Shown: positions 1-11,856 of the stretch, one piece after another
Numbering within the stretch: the stretch's first letter is position 1
Layout: every line of letters begins with the position of its first letter
Origin: Allolobophora icterica
Lineage: Eukaryota > Annelida > Clitellata > Crassiclitellata > Lumbricidae
Direction: 5' to 3'
Assembly: GCA_963556255.1 (NCBI GenBank)
Contig: OY744612.1
Coordinates: 24,737,440-24,801,439, forward strand
DNA: 64,000 bases
Notes under the pieces: model-generated
Database searches by the model: none
What the model saw: only the letters and a program-made list of their open reading frames with translations
What the model was told of the DNA's origin: nothing
Position numbers and translations under genes: made by a program

Positions 1-34
1 AAATATCAACACACCGAAGACGTAAATAACAGCA

Positions 35-240
35 AACAGCAGACTACTGGTGACCAAAGAAATATAAGTTTCAACGATTTCACGACTACTGTGGCAGACT
101 ATTGGTGACCAAAGAAATATAAATAATAAAGATTTCAGACTCATAGACGTCTTTGGGCATACTATTGGTGACCAGAGAGATAAAAAAATTATAAAGATCT
201 CACGTCTGCCGTGGTTTGCATTTACATAAGGTCACACAAA
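35..240. repeat. Three-unit repeat (CTATTGGTGACCAAAGAAAT)
   Basis: ACTATTGGTGACCAAAGAAATATAA-type words recur near 46, 109 and 165, with ACGACTACTGTGGC-like linkers, at a spacing of about 55-65 bp. Just after it, CTGGTGGGGAA occurs three times and an inverse copy follows (280-350). No gene seen. Confidence 0.6.
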
Positions 241-734
241 TGACAAAAAATAATTATTTGGGACTAAAAAGGGCAAAATTCACTGGTGGGGAAAAGGACA
301 AGGACTGGTGGGGAATTCGAGAGGGCTGGTGGGGAATTTCCCCACCAGTCAACATGTTAAAAAATGCCCTGGTTCTCGCGATTTAAGTAAGTAAACTTTT
401 GCGAAAAAAATCTGTTTACATTACGACTTAACAATGATTTGTGCAAAGATTAGTTCAAAGCGGAACTGAGGAATTGCAAGTAAAAGTACGGAATTTACCA
501 AATCGCGTATTCGTAGACCATGCAGTGCTGCGTCTACAAGGCTTAGAGGCAATGTCGACCCAAGATCTTTCCACTCACAGGTCTGCCCAATAGGGGGTCA
601 TGAATATTCGTGAATCAGAGTGGGGCGATATATATATATCTATTATTACTAGACGAATTAACGAATTCTCCTCGGAACTTGGTGCAGTGACTTCGATTAT
701 GGAGGAGGTTCATATATACATATATATAATTTCT

Positions 735-830
735 CTTTTTATATAATTGTTATAATAATAATAAAAATTAAAATAATAATAATAATAATAATAATAATAA
801 TTATTATTATTATTATTATTATTATTATCT
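735..830. repeat. (TAA)n / (TTA)n microsatellite
   Basis: Imperfect trinucleotide run that changes from AAT to ATT near 798, forming an inverted tract. Confidence 0.9.
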
Positions 831-847
831 TGCACCTGAGGGATCAT

Positions 848-1120
848 ATATACCTCGGGTAAAAAAAATAATAATAATCTTTTTCTTTAATTAAGCATCT
901 GCAAACGCACTGCGCTGTACAGTGAACATACATATAGTAGAAACGGCAGCCACGCAGGGCGCCTTACATACATGTATTACGTAGAAGCACATGATAACAG
1001 TTTTACAGGAGTCGAATATAACTGCTTATGCGGCAGCCACGTACGGCGCCAAATCACGGCCTACTATTCATTTAACTACCGCCGCCGCCTAGCGAGTGGA
1101 AGGCAGAATTAACCTTAAAT
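848..1120 (-). mobile_element. SINE family C, degenerate copy
   Basis: On the minus strand it contains two copies of GGCGCC(N)nTGGCTGCCG, CGACTCCTGTAA and an AAAGATTATTATTATT tail, as in the copy at 24263-24545. The tRNA-like head is missing or decayed. Confidence 0.55.
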
Positions 1121-1415
1121 TAATGGATGTCTACGGATTATTTGAGTGTAATAATGTTTTCCATGTACATCGCTGTGCGTTTGCTAGTGCTTCCCAATAA
1201 AGAAAATACTTACTTACTTACTTATTTGAGTTTAAATTTGAAGCCGAAACTAGGTCACGCTATTTTCTGGATAAGCAATTTGAAAGAGATAAGTTTAGAG
1301 AAAATGACACGAGCCACTGAGCAGAGCACACAGACACGTGGAGTTAGTTACAAAAAGTATGTCCAGCAACCGAAAAAACTCGTTCAATCTTGAAGGGGCG
1401 CTATATAAGACTACT

Positions 1416-1523
<108 letters not shown>

Positions 1524-1676
1524 TCAGTAGCATACCTAGAACAATATAAACTTATTTACTCTAGATTACAAGACCCCCAGTAGAGTAGATCAGACTAGAA
1601 ACTAAATACCTCATTTCACTAATAGAGGCAGCAGATTGCACAAAGCTGCAGTTATAATCGAAGTCACTGCACCAAG

Positions 1677-2443
1677 CAGGGCCGGCGCCAGAGTATTTGG
1701 TGCCCTAGGCGAATCTGTCGCTACGCGCCTCTGGCAAGTGCGATAACTAGGCCTAATTAATATTAAATTAATCAAGTTAATATAACCTTCACACAGGAAT
1801 GCAGCCGAATGCTGCATCTTTAATTTAGTACCATCGATTCGTCGTTCATTGTAATCATCTAAGAATCATTATTGCTTCTAAATTAAACAAAAATATGGCA
1901 TTTGATAAATTTTAAAGTTAGCCATAATTAAAGTAATATAGTCTGGAACTGCATTAGCTATGCAGCCTATGTTGTATGGTCTAACGCGTTTAATGGGAAT
2001 TTAAAATGTAAATATTAATTAATGATACAGTGCACAGTTTCATTTGAACACTTGGTAACTCCTGTGGCTACGTTTACGAAGTACCTACGTGCGAAGTCTA
2101 TACAAATATAGGCCTAATGTAATTTCAAAATTTGATTTTTCGCGCTTTCTCTTCAGCAAATGTAGAAACGAGAAGCAGATATCGTATGTAGGCCTACTAC
2201 TTAAAAAATTAAAGCAACAAGAACTACTACTCTAAATTTAGAAGTTCCTTACCATCAGTTGAGTCTTAATTTCTTTTTTCAAGAGAGCTTTGAATAATGC
2301 AATAAGACAATGTAGAGTGTACAGACCACAAGGCTTGTAGAGAGACATTGAGAGAGATAGACTGCGACAGAGACAGCGAGAGAAAACGAGATAAAACATT
2401 ACAAAGACAGAGAGACAGAGAGAGAGAGACAGAGACAGAGAAT

Positions 2444-2520
<77 letters not shown>

Positions 2521-3138
2521 GAACAAGGCATACTATTGCAGGCATATCTTAGCGCTGGAGCTGTGATATTATACGGTTAAAGTGCGCCGTGGTTGTACAC
2601 CTAAATGAGCTCATGTGCAGTCGAAGCGAACACCCAGTTCGCTTCGACTTGGGGGTCGAACAAGGTCAATTACTCCGACACATCAGGGTAACCTAGTACA
2701 TGTATAGACAAATACCACACATACAATATTCAATACACATACAATATGTCTATGGCCCTGTGTATCAGATATCATAAGGCATCCCGGCCGCATCCGTCAT
2801 CATACAGACTGTAGTTCAGACTGCAGAGAGGCTGAGACATACACGCAGTACACGGGCTTTTTGAACACCGTAGGCAGCGGCTAAATATGTCATCACCTGG
2901 AACAATTAACCAAATTTAAAATTTGTGCGCTTCGAGGGAAATGAAAGAATCGGGCCCTAAAGCAGAATGTGACAGGGGGTGCGTACGCACCTTAAGCGTC
3001 TTGTATGGCTAGGCCTACGCCTCTGGACTGGCAAACCAGCGGCAATGGTTTAAAAAATATTTCTTTGTGTAGCTTTTATGCCGCCCCCAGAAATGTGCAG
3101 GCGGCCGCCTAGTTCGCCTAGTGGTTAAACCGGCCCTG
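1677..3138. mobile_element. hAT-like transposon with perfect 8-bp TSD
   Basis: Both ends start CAGGGCCGG in inverted orientation, with a further shared TAGGCGAA. The flanking duplication GCACCAAG is perfect (1669-1676 and 3139-3146). The interior has no intact transposase frame and holds a (GA)n tract. The sequence at 651-710 is an unoccupied version of the same target, in inverse orientation. Confidence 0.85.
2447..2519. repeat. (GA)n microsatellite within a hAT element
   Basis: Pure (GA)n after a degenerate GA-rich stretch (2340-2446), inside the element 1677-3138. It explains the Ser-Leu open frames. Confidence 0.97.
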
Positions 3139-5039
3139 GCACCAAGTTCCGAGGAGAATTCGTTAATTCGTCTAACCATTTGACACAACGCAATTGGTAA
3201 CAATCACAGATAAGATTAGTAAAGTAATGACAAGAAATCTATCAGTTATCTAGTTCATTTCAAACTAATACAAATCGTAATATAAAACCCTCGATATAAT
3301 AAAGTTTTTTTATCAGTTTTAGTTGGAAGGGAGAAATTGTGAGCCCGAGGACGTAAAGATATAAGGAGTGGGTCGGCTCTCAGCCTCTCTGGAAAGTAAG
3401 GGCCAAGAACATCATGTGGGTTGGACACAACTGCATTAAATAAGCGATAGATCGTCAGCCAGGCGAGCGAGATCATCAGCTTTCTGAATGGATATCGGAA
3501 GAAAATCCATTTTGCGCTTACGCACTAAGATCGAGTCTATAGGGCCTATCGCCTTTGTTCTTTTCACCTTTACTCAGATAACCCTACCATGAGGGGGAGA
3601 CATACATAATACAGGATAATGTGGTTGCCCTTGCTATATTATGCAGAATTGGCGATGGAAAACCATGTGTTCGAAGAGTTCTCAGAGCATATAATTATGA
3701 GATGAAGATGAGGCCGTTAGGACTACATCCAGATGTAAACCCATCTTTATATCAGAACGTATAGGCCTATATAGGTACTCCTAAAAGTTCGTAATCGTAA
3801 TCGTAATCTCCAAACTTCTAAAGCGCCACTCGAAGGCCAAGCGCAGGATACCAGCCTATTCACGAGCGCTAACACCAGCCTATTCACGAGCGCTAAAAGT
3901 TTAATTGAGGAAAGTAGTTCCGCCCCTGTACAATTTGAGGGATAGAAGGACCTGCCCGCCTCAAGATTTAAATAGTCCTTTAAATACATAAATAACATAA
4001 ATAAAATAAATATAACACATTCAATCGCCGAAAGAGTTGACAAAATGGCGACCGAGGGCGCTGGTTTCCAGTGGTTACTAGAACATTTTCGCAATTGCAT
4101 CGTGAGCACTACATGAACGACGATGCCGGTTTCCAAGCGACACGCACAAGAGCGGCCGACAAGAGCGGCAACGGAAGAGGATATGGCGAATGGGCTGAGC
4201 GATTTCGAACGCCGTACGAAATGGCTGGTGCGATCAACCTTCCCTAGTCTACAGCGACTGTCTTACCGCATTGACTACGTCTGTCAACACAGCTCGTTCA
4301 TCGACACAAAACGAGCTTCAAAGAACAGCAATATTATTGGCGTGCAAAGCTCACTTGGAAGGTGAACACAGTCACAAAGTGGACGAAGAAGAGTATTCCA
4401 CATGTCAAGTTTCAGGTCCGTAATGTGTTTAGTTGCAGACGTGGATTAGGTTCACGGACAAATGGTTCACGATCTTCCAGCTTTTAGTTTGAGCTATATA
4501 TATTTTCAGCGAGAATTCAGCTTCTACTTTGAGTTCTATTATCATCGATCTTCCAGCTTATAGTTTGATGAAAATAGAGCTAGACATACTTTTTTGTAGT
4601 CCAATGTAAAAAAACACAAACTTGAAGCTAGAAGAGTGATGAAAATAGAGCTCAAACTAAAAACTGGATGAGCGATGATGAAAATATAGCTCACCCTTTC
4701 GTAACTGAAGATTGTCAATGCAGACACGCACTGCAAAATCTATTACTAATATAGCATCTATGTTTTCATCGCCAAAAGCCAAACCCGTTATATATAAGAG
4801 GTCGTTGCGCCAAACGAATTCAGTAATCTATGCAATTCAATTTAATACTAATACACTATCACAGCACTAGTATACTCATCAGAAGAATAACCACAATGGT
4901 TAGTTACTGTTTAACGACATTGTGTCATAACAAAGATGATTAGCGTCGCCCTCCTCCTTTATCCAGGCTTGGGGCTGGCACTGCAAGAGTACGAGCAATG
5001 GTAAATTTCTCTCCGCTTATACAGGCAGTGAAGTGTCCT

Positions 5040-6526
5040 AGGACCGGAAGAAAGGAGTGTCCTAGGACATTACAGGCGAAAGAAGATTCAAATGAACTAT
5101 CGACAGCGCGCAGATACACATCAAAGCCAAGACCGTCGAAAGCAGCCTAGTGCATGGCAGGCGAGGAAGGAGAGGAGGAAGAGAGTGTCCTAGGACAGGG
5201 GAAGGAGAATGTCCTAGGACAGGGGTCTCCAAAGTACGGCCCGCGGGCCACATCCGGCCCGCTAAGGTCTCTATTCTGCCCGCGGAACTCTCCTTGAAAA
5301 AACAAAATAAATTGGGAAAATTGATAATTTTAACGCCGCTGTAGGCCTACCTGACATGCATATTGCCAAAATCCATGTCACTGTTTGTAGAAATAGGAAC
5401 TGTGCGTATTTTACTATTATCATTTCGTGACGTCATTTGAGAATTCTGGTGGTTTGAAACCTTTGGCAAGCACTGTGTGGAAAACATCTGGACCTGTCAT
5501 CTGTCCTAGAGGCTAGAGCCTGTTGTTTCCACTGTTAACTACATTCGATCTCATGGACTCAGTCATCGCACAATTTCGTGCAATCCAATGACATCCTGAG
5601 GGACAAATTTAAGGAAGGAAATTTAATTGAATTCTACAAATGCCTTCCATCTGACCAATATGTTCATTTAAGAAACGTTACTCGTGAATTCATTTCAGTT
5701 TTTGGCACTACGTATTTTGTGTGAGAAGACTTTTTCCAAGATGAAGTAGGGCCTACACGAAATCCTGCTACAGATCGCAATTGTCTGATGAACATTTGAA
5801 TGCCTTACTTATGATTGGAACCACTCACTTTGAACCGCAGCTGGATAGCATTATTTCAGAAATGCATCAATTTCATGCTTCTCACACTAATCAGGACTAA
5901 CGAAAAACCATCCTAATTGTTATTGATATCTGCATTGAAATTCTGCATTGCATCAGACCTCAGGAATAAATAGTCTGTTAACAGTTATTCATTCGCAGTT
6001 TTTTCGGAGTTTTGGCCCGTGGAGCTTTAGAAAGTCAGCAATGTGGCCCCCGCTGGAAAACTTTGGAGACCCCTGTCCTAGGACATTTAGGTAAAAAAAA
6101 GGATCAAAGGAACTATCGACAGCACGCAGATACACATCAAAGCCAAGACCGTCGAAAGCAGCCTAGTGCATGGCAGGCGAGGAAGGGAGTGTCCTAGGAC
6201 AGGGGAAGGAGAATGTCCTAGGACATTTAGGTAAAAAAAAGGATCAAAGGAACTATCGACAGCACGCAGATACACATCAAAGCCAAGACCGTCGAAAGCA
6301 CCGAGTGCATGGCACGGTAGGAAGGGGAGGAGGAGAGTGCCCTAGGACAGGAGGAAGGGGAGTGTCCTAGGACACTTAGGTAAAAAAAAAGAAGGATCAA
6401 AGGAACTATCGACAGCGCGCAGATGCACATCAAAGGCAAGGCTGTCGAAAGCGGCCTAATGCATGGCAGGCGAAGGAAGAGAGGAGGGGAGTGTCCTAGG
6501 ACAGGAGGAGAATGTCCTAGGAACTT
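5040..6526. repeat. Satellite of about 140-153-bp units containing TCCTAGGAC
   Basis: Four units carry GAACTATCGACAGC followed by GCAGATACACATCAAAG-type sequence (motif at 5094, 6110, 6250, 6403), separated by purine-rich spacers with two or more copies of GTCCTAGGAC. Unit spacing is 140 and 153 bp, and about 152 bp between the first two once the 856-bp hAT element plus TSD is removed. The array abuts the Gypsy gag remnant at 6527. Confidence 0.8.
5220..6075 (+). mobile_element. hAT transposon remnant with broken transposase 3' end
   Basis: The terminal inverted repeat is CAGGGGTCTCCAAAGTACGG at the left and a CTTTGGAGACCCCTG form at the right. The 8-bp duplication TCCTAGGA is perfect (5212-5219 and 6076-6083). 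Between about 5590 and 5900 the plus strand encodes the C-terminal part of a hAT transposase in broken frames: LRDKFKEGNLIEFYKCLPSD, an EKTFSKMK-like stretch, and RSQLSDEHLNALL with IGTTHFEPQLDSIISEMHQF. A one-base shift near 5720 and an in-frame stop make it non-functional. It resembles the GTF2IRD2/ZBED-type hAT domain. The element is inserted in one unit of the flanking satellite. Confidence 0.82.
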
Positions 6527-7544
6527 GCTCCTCCGGTCCGGCAGTGGTGGCGTTAGGAGTGCGATTGGAAAACCGCCGTCCCTGACGACAGTTCCGAGTG
6601 AAGTGGCCGGCGCTGCCACACCTGAAGCACGTCATAGTCCGACACTGATTAGACAGGTTCCTCGGTGAGTTGGTGGCTCCGCGGTTGACATCGGGATTCG
6701 CGTCTCTGTTCTTCGGTGTGTTGCTCCTCCGGTCGCACGCACACGATTGGGCGGTCTCCGCCGAACCTCCGACCCGACGTCCTTTGGTAGGCTTCCAGAC
6801 GAAGCACCGTGCGGTACGCCTCGTCTAAAGTTTATCGGCTCGCGTTCCCGAACTTTTAACAACAGCTCTCGGTCTCGCAGGGCCTCCAGGAACGCTTGGC
6901 GACCATCTCGATAGTTTCATTCGATGGCACCGGGTAAACCAGCACCACCAATCTTCGTATGTCGTGGAAAAGAGTGCTCAGCGTCTCATCCTGGCGTTGG
7001 CGGCAATAATACAATTGTGCTCTGAAGGTCTCCGCTTATCCCTGCCATATCGTTGTCGTAGACGCTCCACGAGTTTTCCGTACGTAACGTCAGGTTGTGA
7101 CCCGAAGTCCCATAACAGTTGGGTCGCCGCTTTGTCCAAAGCGCAGCGCAGAAAATCAACCTTGTCAGCCGTAGTCCATCTACTGTGGCGTGCGCACACC
7201 TCAAATTTTTGCTGGAAAGATTCTAACGACCCCGTGCCGTCGAATTTTCCAGGCTTTATCGGTGCTTTCCGAAAACCTAAAACAACACGGACATTCTTCA
7301 GCGGCTTCGGTTTAATTGGCAGTTCTTCTTTCACGACCAAAGGATTAGTCGTCATCGATCTCGGCCCGTCAAAATCGATACTTTCCAGCAGTTGATTCGG
7401 ATCGAAGGTGGCCTTCTTCGTCGTCTTACTTGCAACCGGAGTCGAACTGCTTGGTTGGACAGGCATCGGTTTTCCCACGTCCAGCAACGAGTCGATGATC
7501 TTCTGCCCTTCCTCTGTTATTTCAGCTTTTCGTCGGACAGTCAC
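6527..7544 (-). pseudogene. Ty3/Gypsy-like gag fragment (capsid plus CCHC zinc knuckle), broken
   Basis: On the minus strand 7544-6978 is an open frame of 188 residues with a Gag capsid-like core (KPGKFDGTGSLESFQQKFEV, WTTADKVDFLRCALDKAA, LVERLRQRYG). Further on, in other frames, come LLKVREREPI and a perfect CX2CX4HX4C zinc knuckle at 6629-6588 (CFRCGSAGHFTRNC). The frame changes mean the gag is no longer intact, and it is cut off by the satellite at 6527. No protease, reverse transcriptase or integrase is present in the window. Confidence 0.78.
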
Positions 7545-7599
7545 CAGAAAGAAGAAACAGACGTATCCAGTGAACTCTAGACCTCACTTCTCTGGCCAA

Positions 7600-9060
7600 A
7601 TATTTCTTGCGAACCCCACTTCTGGTACCAATTTGTCGCAAAAATACGCCCAAGCGTTCTTGAGTGGTAAAGTAAGGTAGCGGACGGCCAGGCCCGTGTT
7701 GCGACTGCCAGGATGCCTCACGCGGCCGTGAGCTATATCCAGTCTTGTTGTCAAGACCTTAAACCTCAAGACCAAGACCAAGACCAAGACCTTGAACCTC
7801 AAGACCAAGACCAAGACCTTGAACCTCGAGACCAAGACCAAGACCAAGACTTTGAACCTCGAGACCAAGACCAAGACCAAGACCTTGAACCTCAAGACCA
7901 AGACCAAGACCAAGACCCAAAAAATCGAAATCAGGTCAAGACTTCTAAAAATTGTTAAGTCGGAATATTCGCTATTTTAATGAAAACATGAGTCTTTTAT
8001 TTTATTCAAGCAAATTAACTTTAAATGCAAACTGCAGAGAAATCCGAATTTGTATTCAAAAGTCCTTCATGCAAACTCTTATACGAAATGCCTTTTGTAT
8101 TTTATAAAAAACCAATTCGCTCAGAATTTTCTGACCAAGACGTGCCAGGTGGGCCTCATAAAAATTCCGCCATGTGAAAAAATACGTTCTACAGGTGCTG
8201 AAGTCGCTGACACACACGTACAGGGTAGCTTTTCAAGCACTGGATATAAATGTACAGATAGACTGAGATAGTGAGTCCTTTTGAAATCTTCCCATGGTTT
8301 ATCATACCGTCTGATACAGAATAACTGTTGCTGCTGCCAATGGGTTTTCCTGACCAACATGACTTGTATCCATCCATAGATATTGGTCGTATGATGCAAG
8401 CAGGCTTGATACAGAATTCTTGAGTTCTGTTAAATGACTGTTCATATTAACAGCCGGTCTTGGTCTTGGTCTTGCGAGACCAAGACCAAGACTTTGAACC
8501 TCAAGACCAAGACCAAGACCAAGACCTTGAACCTCAAGACCAAGACCAAGACCAAGACCTTGAACCTCAAGACCAAGACCAAGACTTTTAAAAACGAACT
8601 CGAGTGCACTCGAGACCAAGACCTTGGTCTCGAGGACAACAAGACTGGCTATATCCGTTGAATCCGGCTAAGTTCCTCCCAATTTACGCCAAAATTTTGT
8701 ATGCACCAAATAGACCGGCGAAATAATTCTTCCGCCACAATACAATTGGACCGTCTTAATAACTCAAAAGTTCGCCAAACGCCACTGGCGCGATGCTAAA
8801 AATAGCACGCTACATTTGGCGTGAATACATAATTAATTAGTCCAGTATGTTCACTGACTTTGCTAAAAAAAATAACATAACAGTACAGCCAAACTCCACT
8901 GGCGCAATTACGTAATTACCCAAATACTTCTGGCGCAAGATAGATCAATTCACACAACACAGCAGTACCGCCAACCAAACAAAAATCAACCAAAAGTGCC
9001 AGGCCAAACCCAACAACAAGGGAGGGAACTCCAGTTTCGCTATATAAGTAAGAAATTACA
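7600..9060 (-). mobile_element. Probable LTR and primer-binding region of the Gypsy-like element
   Basis: Just upstream of gag on the minus strand, TTGGTACCAGAAGTGGGG (around 7632-7615) resembles the primer-binding region that follows a Gypsy 5' LTR. The sequence further upstream (to about 9060) has short repeats such as GCCAAACGCCACTGGCGC, as in an LTR, and could run from TGTAATTTC at 9060 to GCGACA near 7636. It is interrupted by the hAT element at 7740-8647. Boundaries are tentative because the second LTR is not present for comparison. Confidence 0.4.
7740..8647 (-). mobile_element. hAT transposon remnant with CAAGACC subterminal arrays
   Basis: The terminal inverted repeat is CAGTCTTGTTG, and the perfect 8-bp duplication is GCTATATC (7732-7739 and 8648-8655). 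Both ends carry long arrays of CAAGAC(C) units broken by TTGAACCTC. The minus strand at about 8280-8120 encodes a hAT C-terminal dimerisation segment (SATSAPVERIFSHGGIFMRP). No full transposase remains. Confidence 0.85.
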
Positions 9061-9083
9061 GGCTAATTTTTATTTTTTTCCCA

Positions 9084-9251
9084 GACTGGTGGTTGACTAT
9101 TTACTGTTTAATAAATAGTAAATAGGTGCATACTATTTCAATAGAACCTTTATTTACATGACTATTTTAAATAGTGACTTCAATAGTCATAAACTTTTGA
9201 AATACTATTTAAATAGTATTTACTATTTAAATAGTACGGTACCCAACACTG
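9084..9251. mobile_element. Possible MITE end cluster with TACTATTTAAATAGTA palindromes
   Basis: The stretch starts CAGACTGGTGGTTGACTATT and ends in the inverse of CAGTGTTGGGTACCGTACTA. Between them lie several copies of ACTATTTAAATAGT or its half. Ends of this kind are typical of hAT elements. No clear 8-bp duplication was found, so it may be one end of a larger, broken element extending into 9350-9720. Confidence 0.45.
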
Positions 9252-9369
9252 ACAGCGAACTACTTAGCTGTTACCGACACATCAGTTTCTTTGGGAATCT
9301 TTAGGAAAAAATGTCTGTTTGCTATGGAGCCTGGCAGCCTGCTATTTATAAGTTCGCATTCAAAAGTTT

Positions 9370-9720
9370 CAAAATTAACTGTAGCGGATTCTTTATAAGA
9401 CCTCATAGAAGAAGCAGAAGACTCGTGGACAGAACCTTGTGTGATTTAGCATCTGCAGGACATAACAAATTTGAATGGTGTGGTTGCTTATTTCTGAAAC
9501 TTCAACTCCATGTTTTATTAACCACTGCGCTCTTTGCGATTCAAAGACTTTATAATGCTGTAAAGTAATAAAAAAAAGAACAATGCCTTGAATTCCGCTA
9601 TGTTTTTGGTCTTGGTAACGGTCTTGGATAATCGGTCTTGAACTTATGGCATTGGTCTTAATTCCTATGGTCTTGGTCTCCAACCATCTGATCTTGGTCT
9701 TGGAATTTTGTTCTTGCTTA
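9370..9720 (+). pseudogene. hAT transposase C-terminal remnant plus GGTCTTG subterminal repeats
   Basis: Plus-strand translation gives GFFIRPHRRSRRLVDRTLCD followed by LASAGHNKFEW, the usual end of a hAT dimerisation domain. After it (9600-9715) come degenerate copies of TTGGTCTTGG, the same subterminal word as in the element at 7740-8647. The left boundary is not resolved. Confidence 0.55.
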
Positions 9721-10991
9721 AAACAACGGCATTTATCCACCTCACCATTTATCAAGTTACCTTACAGAGCGCCTTTTCAGTACCTGTTATCAGATATAAA
9801 ATTGTCATTCAGGCCTAAACTTAAGGCTAATCTGTTTGAAGATGCTTACGCACAGTATCCTGACTGGTTTCCCTGTCACAAGAGAAAGACTGTAGTTGTT
9901 TGACCATGTACAGTGTCACCTGAAACGACCACTGATTGATGCCCTGTGCATTATGGTTAGGTCGCTATAGAAGTCATTATATTCGATACAAATATCTTAA
10001 ATACAGTCACAATAATTATACAGAATATGTACTTCATAAAAAATGTTATGCCTATATGTACAAATGTGTAGGCCATATATATATTTAAATTGAAGCAGTA
10101 CCAGTAATATACAGACTTCATTCCCGAAAGATCTCATTAATACTCCAAGAACTGCTCAGATGCTCAACACATAAACCAAATGCACATAAACGCATTTACA
10201 ATTTAAAACAGGGCACTCATTAATTGCACGTAAAATCCTCAACAGCAGAGTAATGTAAATGTAAACAGTTAGGTCGAAATTAGAGTGTGCCACGTCAAGG
10301 AAACTGTTCAACAGCGCTCTTGATGCAAGACCAATCTGAAATCGTACAAGATTGTTTTACGGTTTGTGAGCCGTTTTGAAGATGTTCAAACGGTGGTAAT
10401 ATAATACGAAGATGTGCCAGTGTTCATAGAAACATCTGGTTATCCACTTAAAATCAACACATCACGAACATAACACACAAATGTCATACCGCTTGCAAAA
10501 ATTTCCTACTGGTTCTGTGTAATATAAATAAACTGCATAGCACTGCTAGAGAAATTGTATGCTGAAATGATTTCATGTATATTCATTATCAAGTGCAACC
10601 TCAGAATATAGGAAACGTCGGACGTATAAAGGCACTACATGAATTCTTGATATACATCTACAGACAAAATCAGAGCATATAAATAACATAAATACTACTC
10701 TAAAAAATCTCAGACTGCAATATTTAATTTATGTTGTCGGAACTCTGAACAAGCACAGAATGTCTGTTGAAGTAGATCAGTATTTATGGTGAAATGTATT
10801 TTCAATGGGATTATAGTCCGAGTCAGTGGGAATGACCAAAGGCAGGATAGAAAAGAAGACTTGTATTCAACAGGAAATGTCCAAACCAGTGTGGGTAGAA
10901 AATGCATCTTTGGTGGCAGTTAATCTAAAACTATTTTTGGAATGGAAAGTTTCTCCATTCCTCTACAAATTATACACTGTTGTAGCAAACC

Positions 10992-11199
10992 CAGAGCTGT
11001 AGTCGTAAAATTAGAGGCGAGTACACGCTACCGTTTAGTTTTCCGAAACAAATTAGAGGTGAGTATACGCTGCAGTATTTTGTGAGTACACGCTACAGTA
11101 TTTTAATATAAATAAATATAATATTTTGTGAGGTGAGTATACGGTCTCCAGAGGTGAGTACACGCTGTATACCCGCGTATGCCCTCGACTACAGCCCTG
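10992..11199. mobile_element. hAT-type MITE downstream of the RhoBTB stop codon
   Basis: The terminal inverted repeat is CAGAGCTGTAGTCG / CAGGGCTGTAGTCG. The perfect 8-bp duplication is AGCAAACC (10984-10991 and 11200-11207). The 208-bp body contains repeated GAGGTGAGTA(C/T)ACGCT words. It lies 121 bp beyond the stop codon, so it is probably in the 3'UTR or very close to it. Confidence 0.85.
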
Positions 11200-11320
11200 A
11201 GCAAACCCCATTCAATGCTGGAGCATTATGACACTGATTCTGTAGAAGTTATGAGCTTTCATTAGATCTATGGTCATTCAGAAGGCTAGGAAGTCTGCAA
11301 CCCATGTCGATCCATATCGG

Positions 11321-11758
11321 TCACATCACGGAACATGCCTTGGGGTTGACCTTCTGCATTTCCACCTTGTACTTTTCCACCTCTTCCAGATAGGAGACTG
11401 GAGGCCAGCGATGCTCTTCGACGTATTGGAGGTTGTCTCCTTTCAGACTCGGAAACTCCTCCCGTTCAGTAAATGCCAGGTAGTTGGATGCAATGAAATG
11501 CAAACACCACTTTTCGAGCTGCTCAGCATTATGCAACTGTAAAGAAAATGCAAAACTTTTCTTTGATTTATTTATATATTACAGTTATTGTGCACACAAG
11601 GTGAGTAAGTCTCATCTCAGGAACAAAAGACAAGTGTGCACGAATAAACTTGACCATAGTCAGTACATAGATTCTTCTCTGCAGGCTGGAACTTGCGGTC
11701 ATTGACTTTACACCAACTGCACAACTGAATAACACAAGGTGCCTATATCATCATCATT

Positions 11759-11856
<98 letters not shown>

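Noticed and set aside
4123..4365. 80-codon charged frame
   Set aside because: No recognisable domain, no splice or promoter context; surrounded by repeats.
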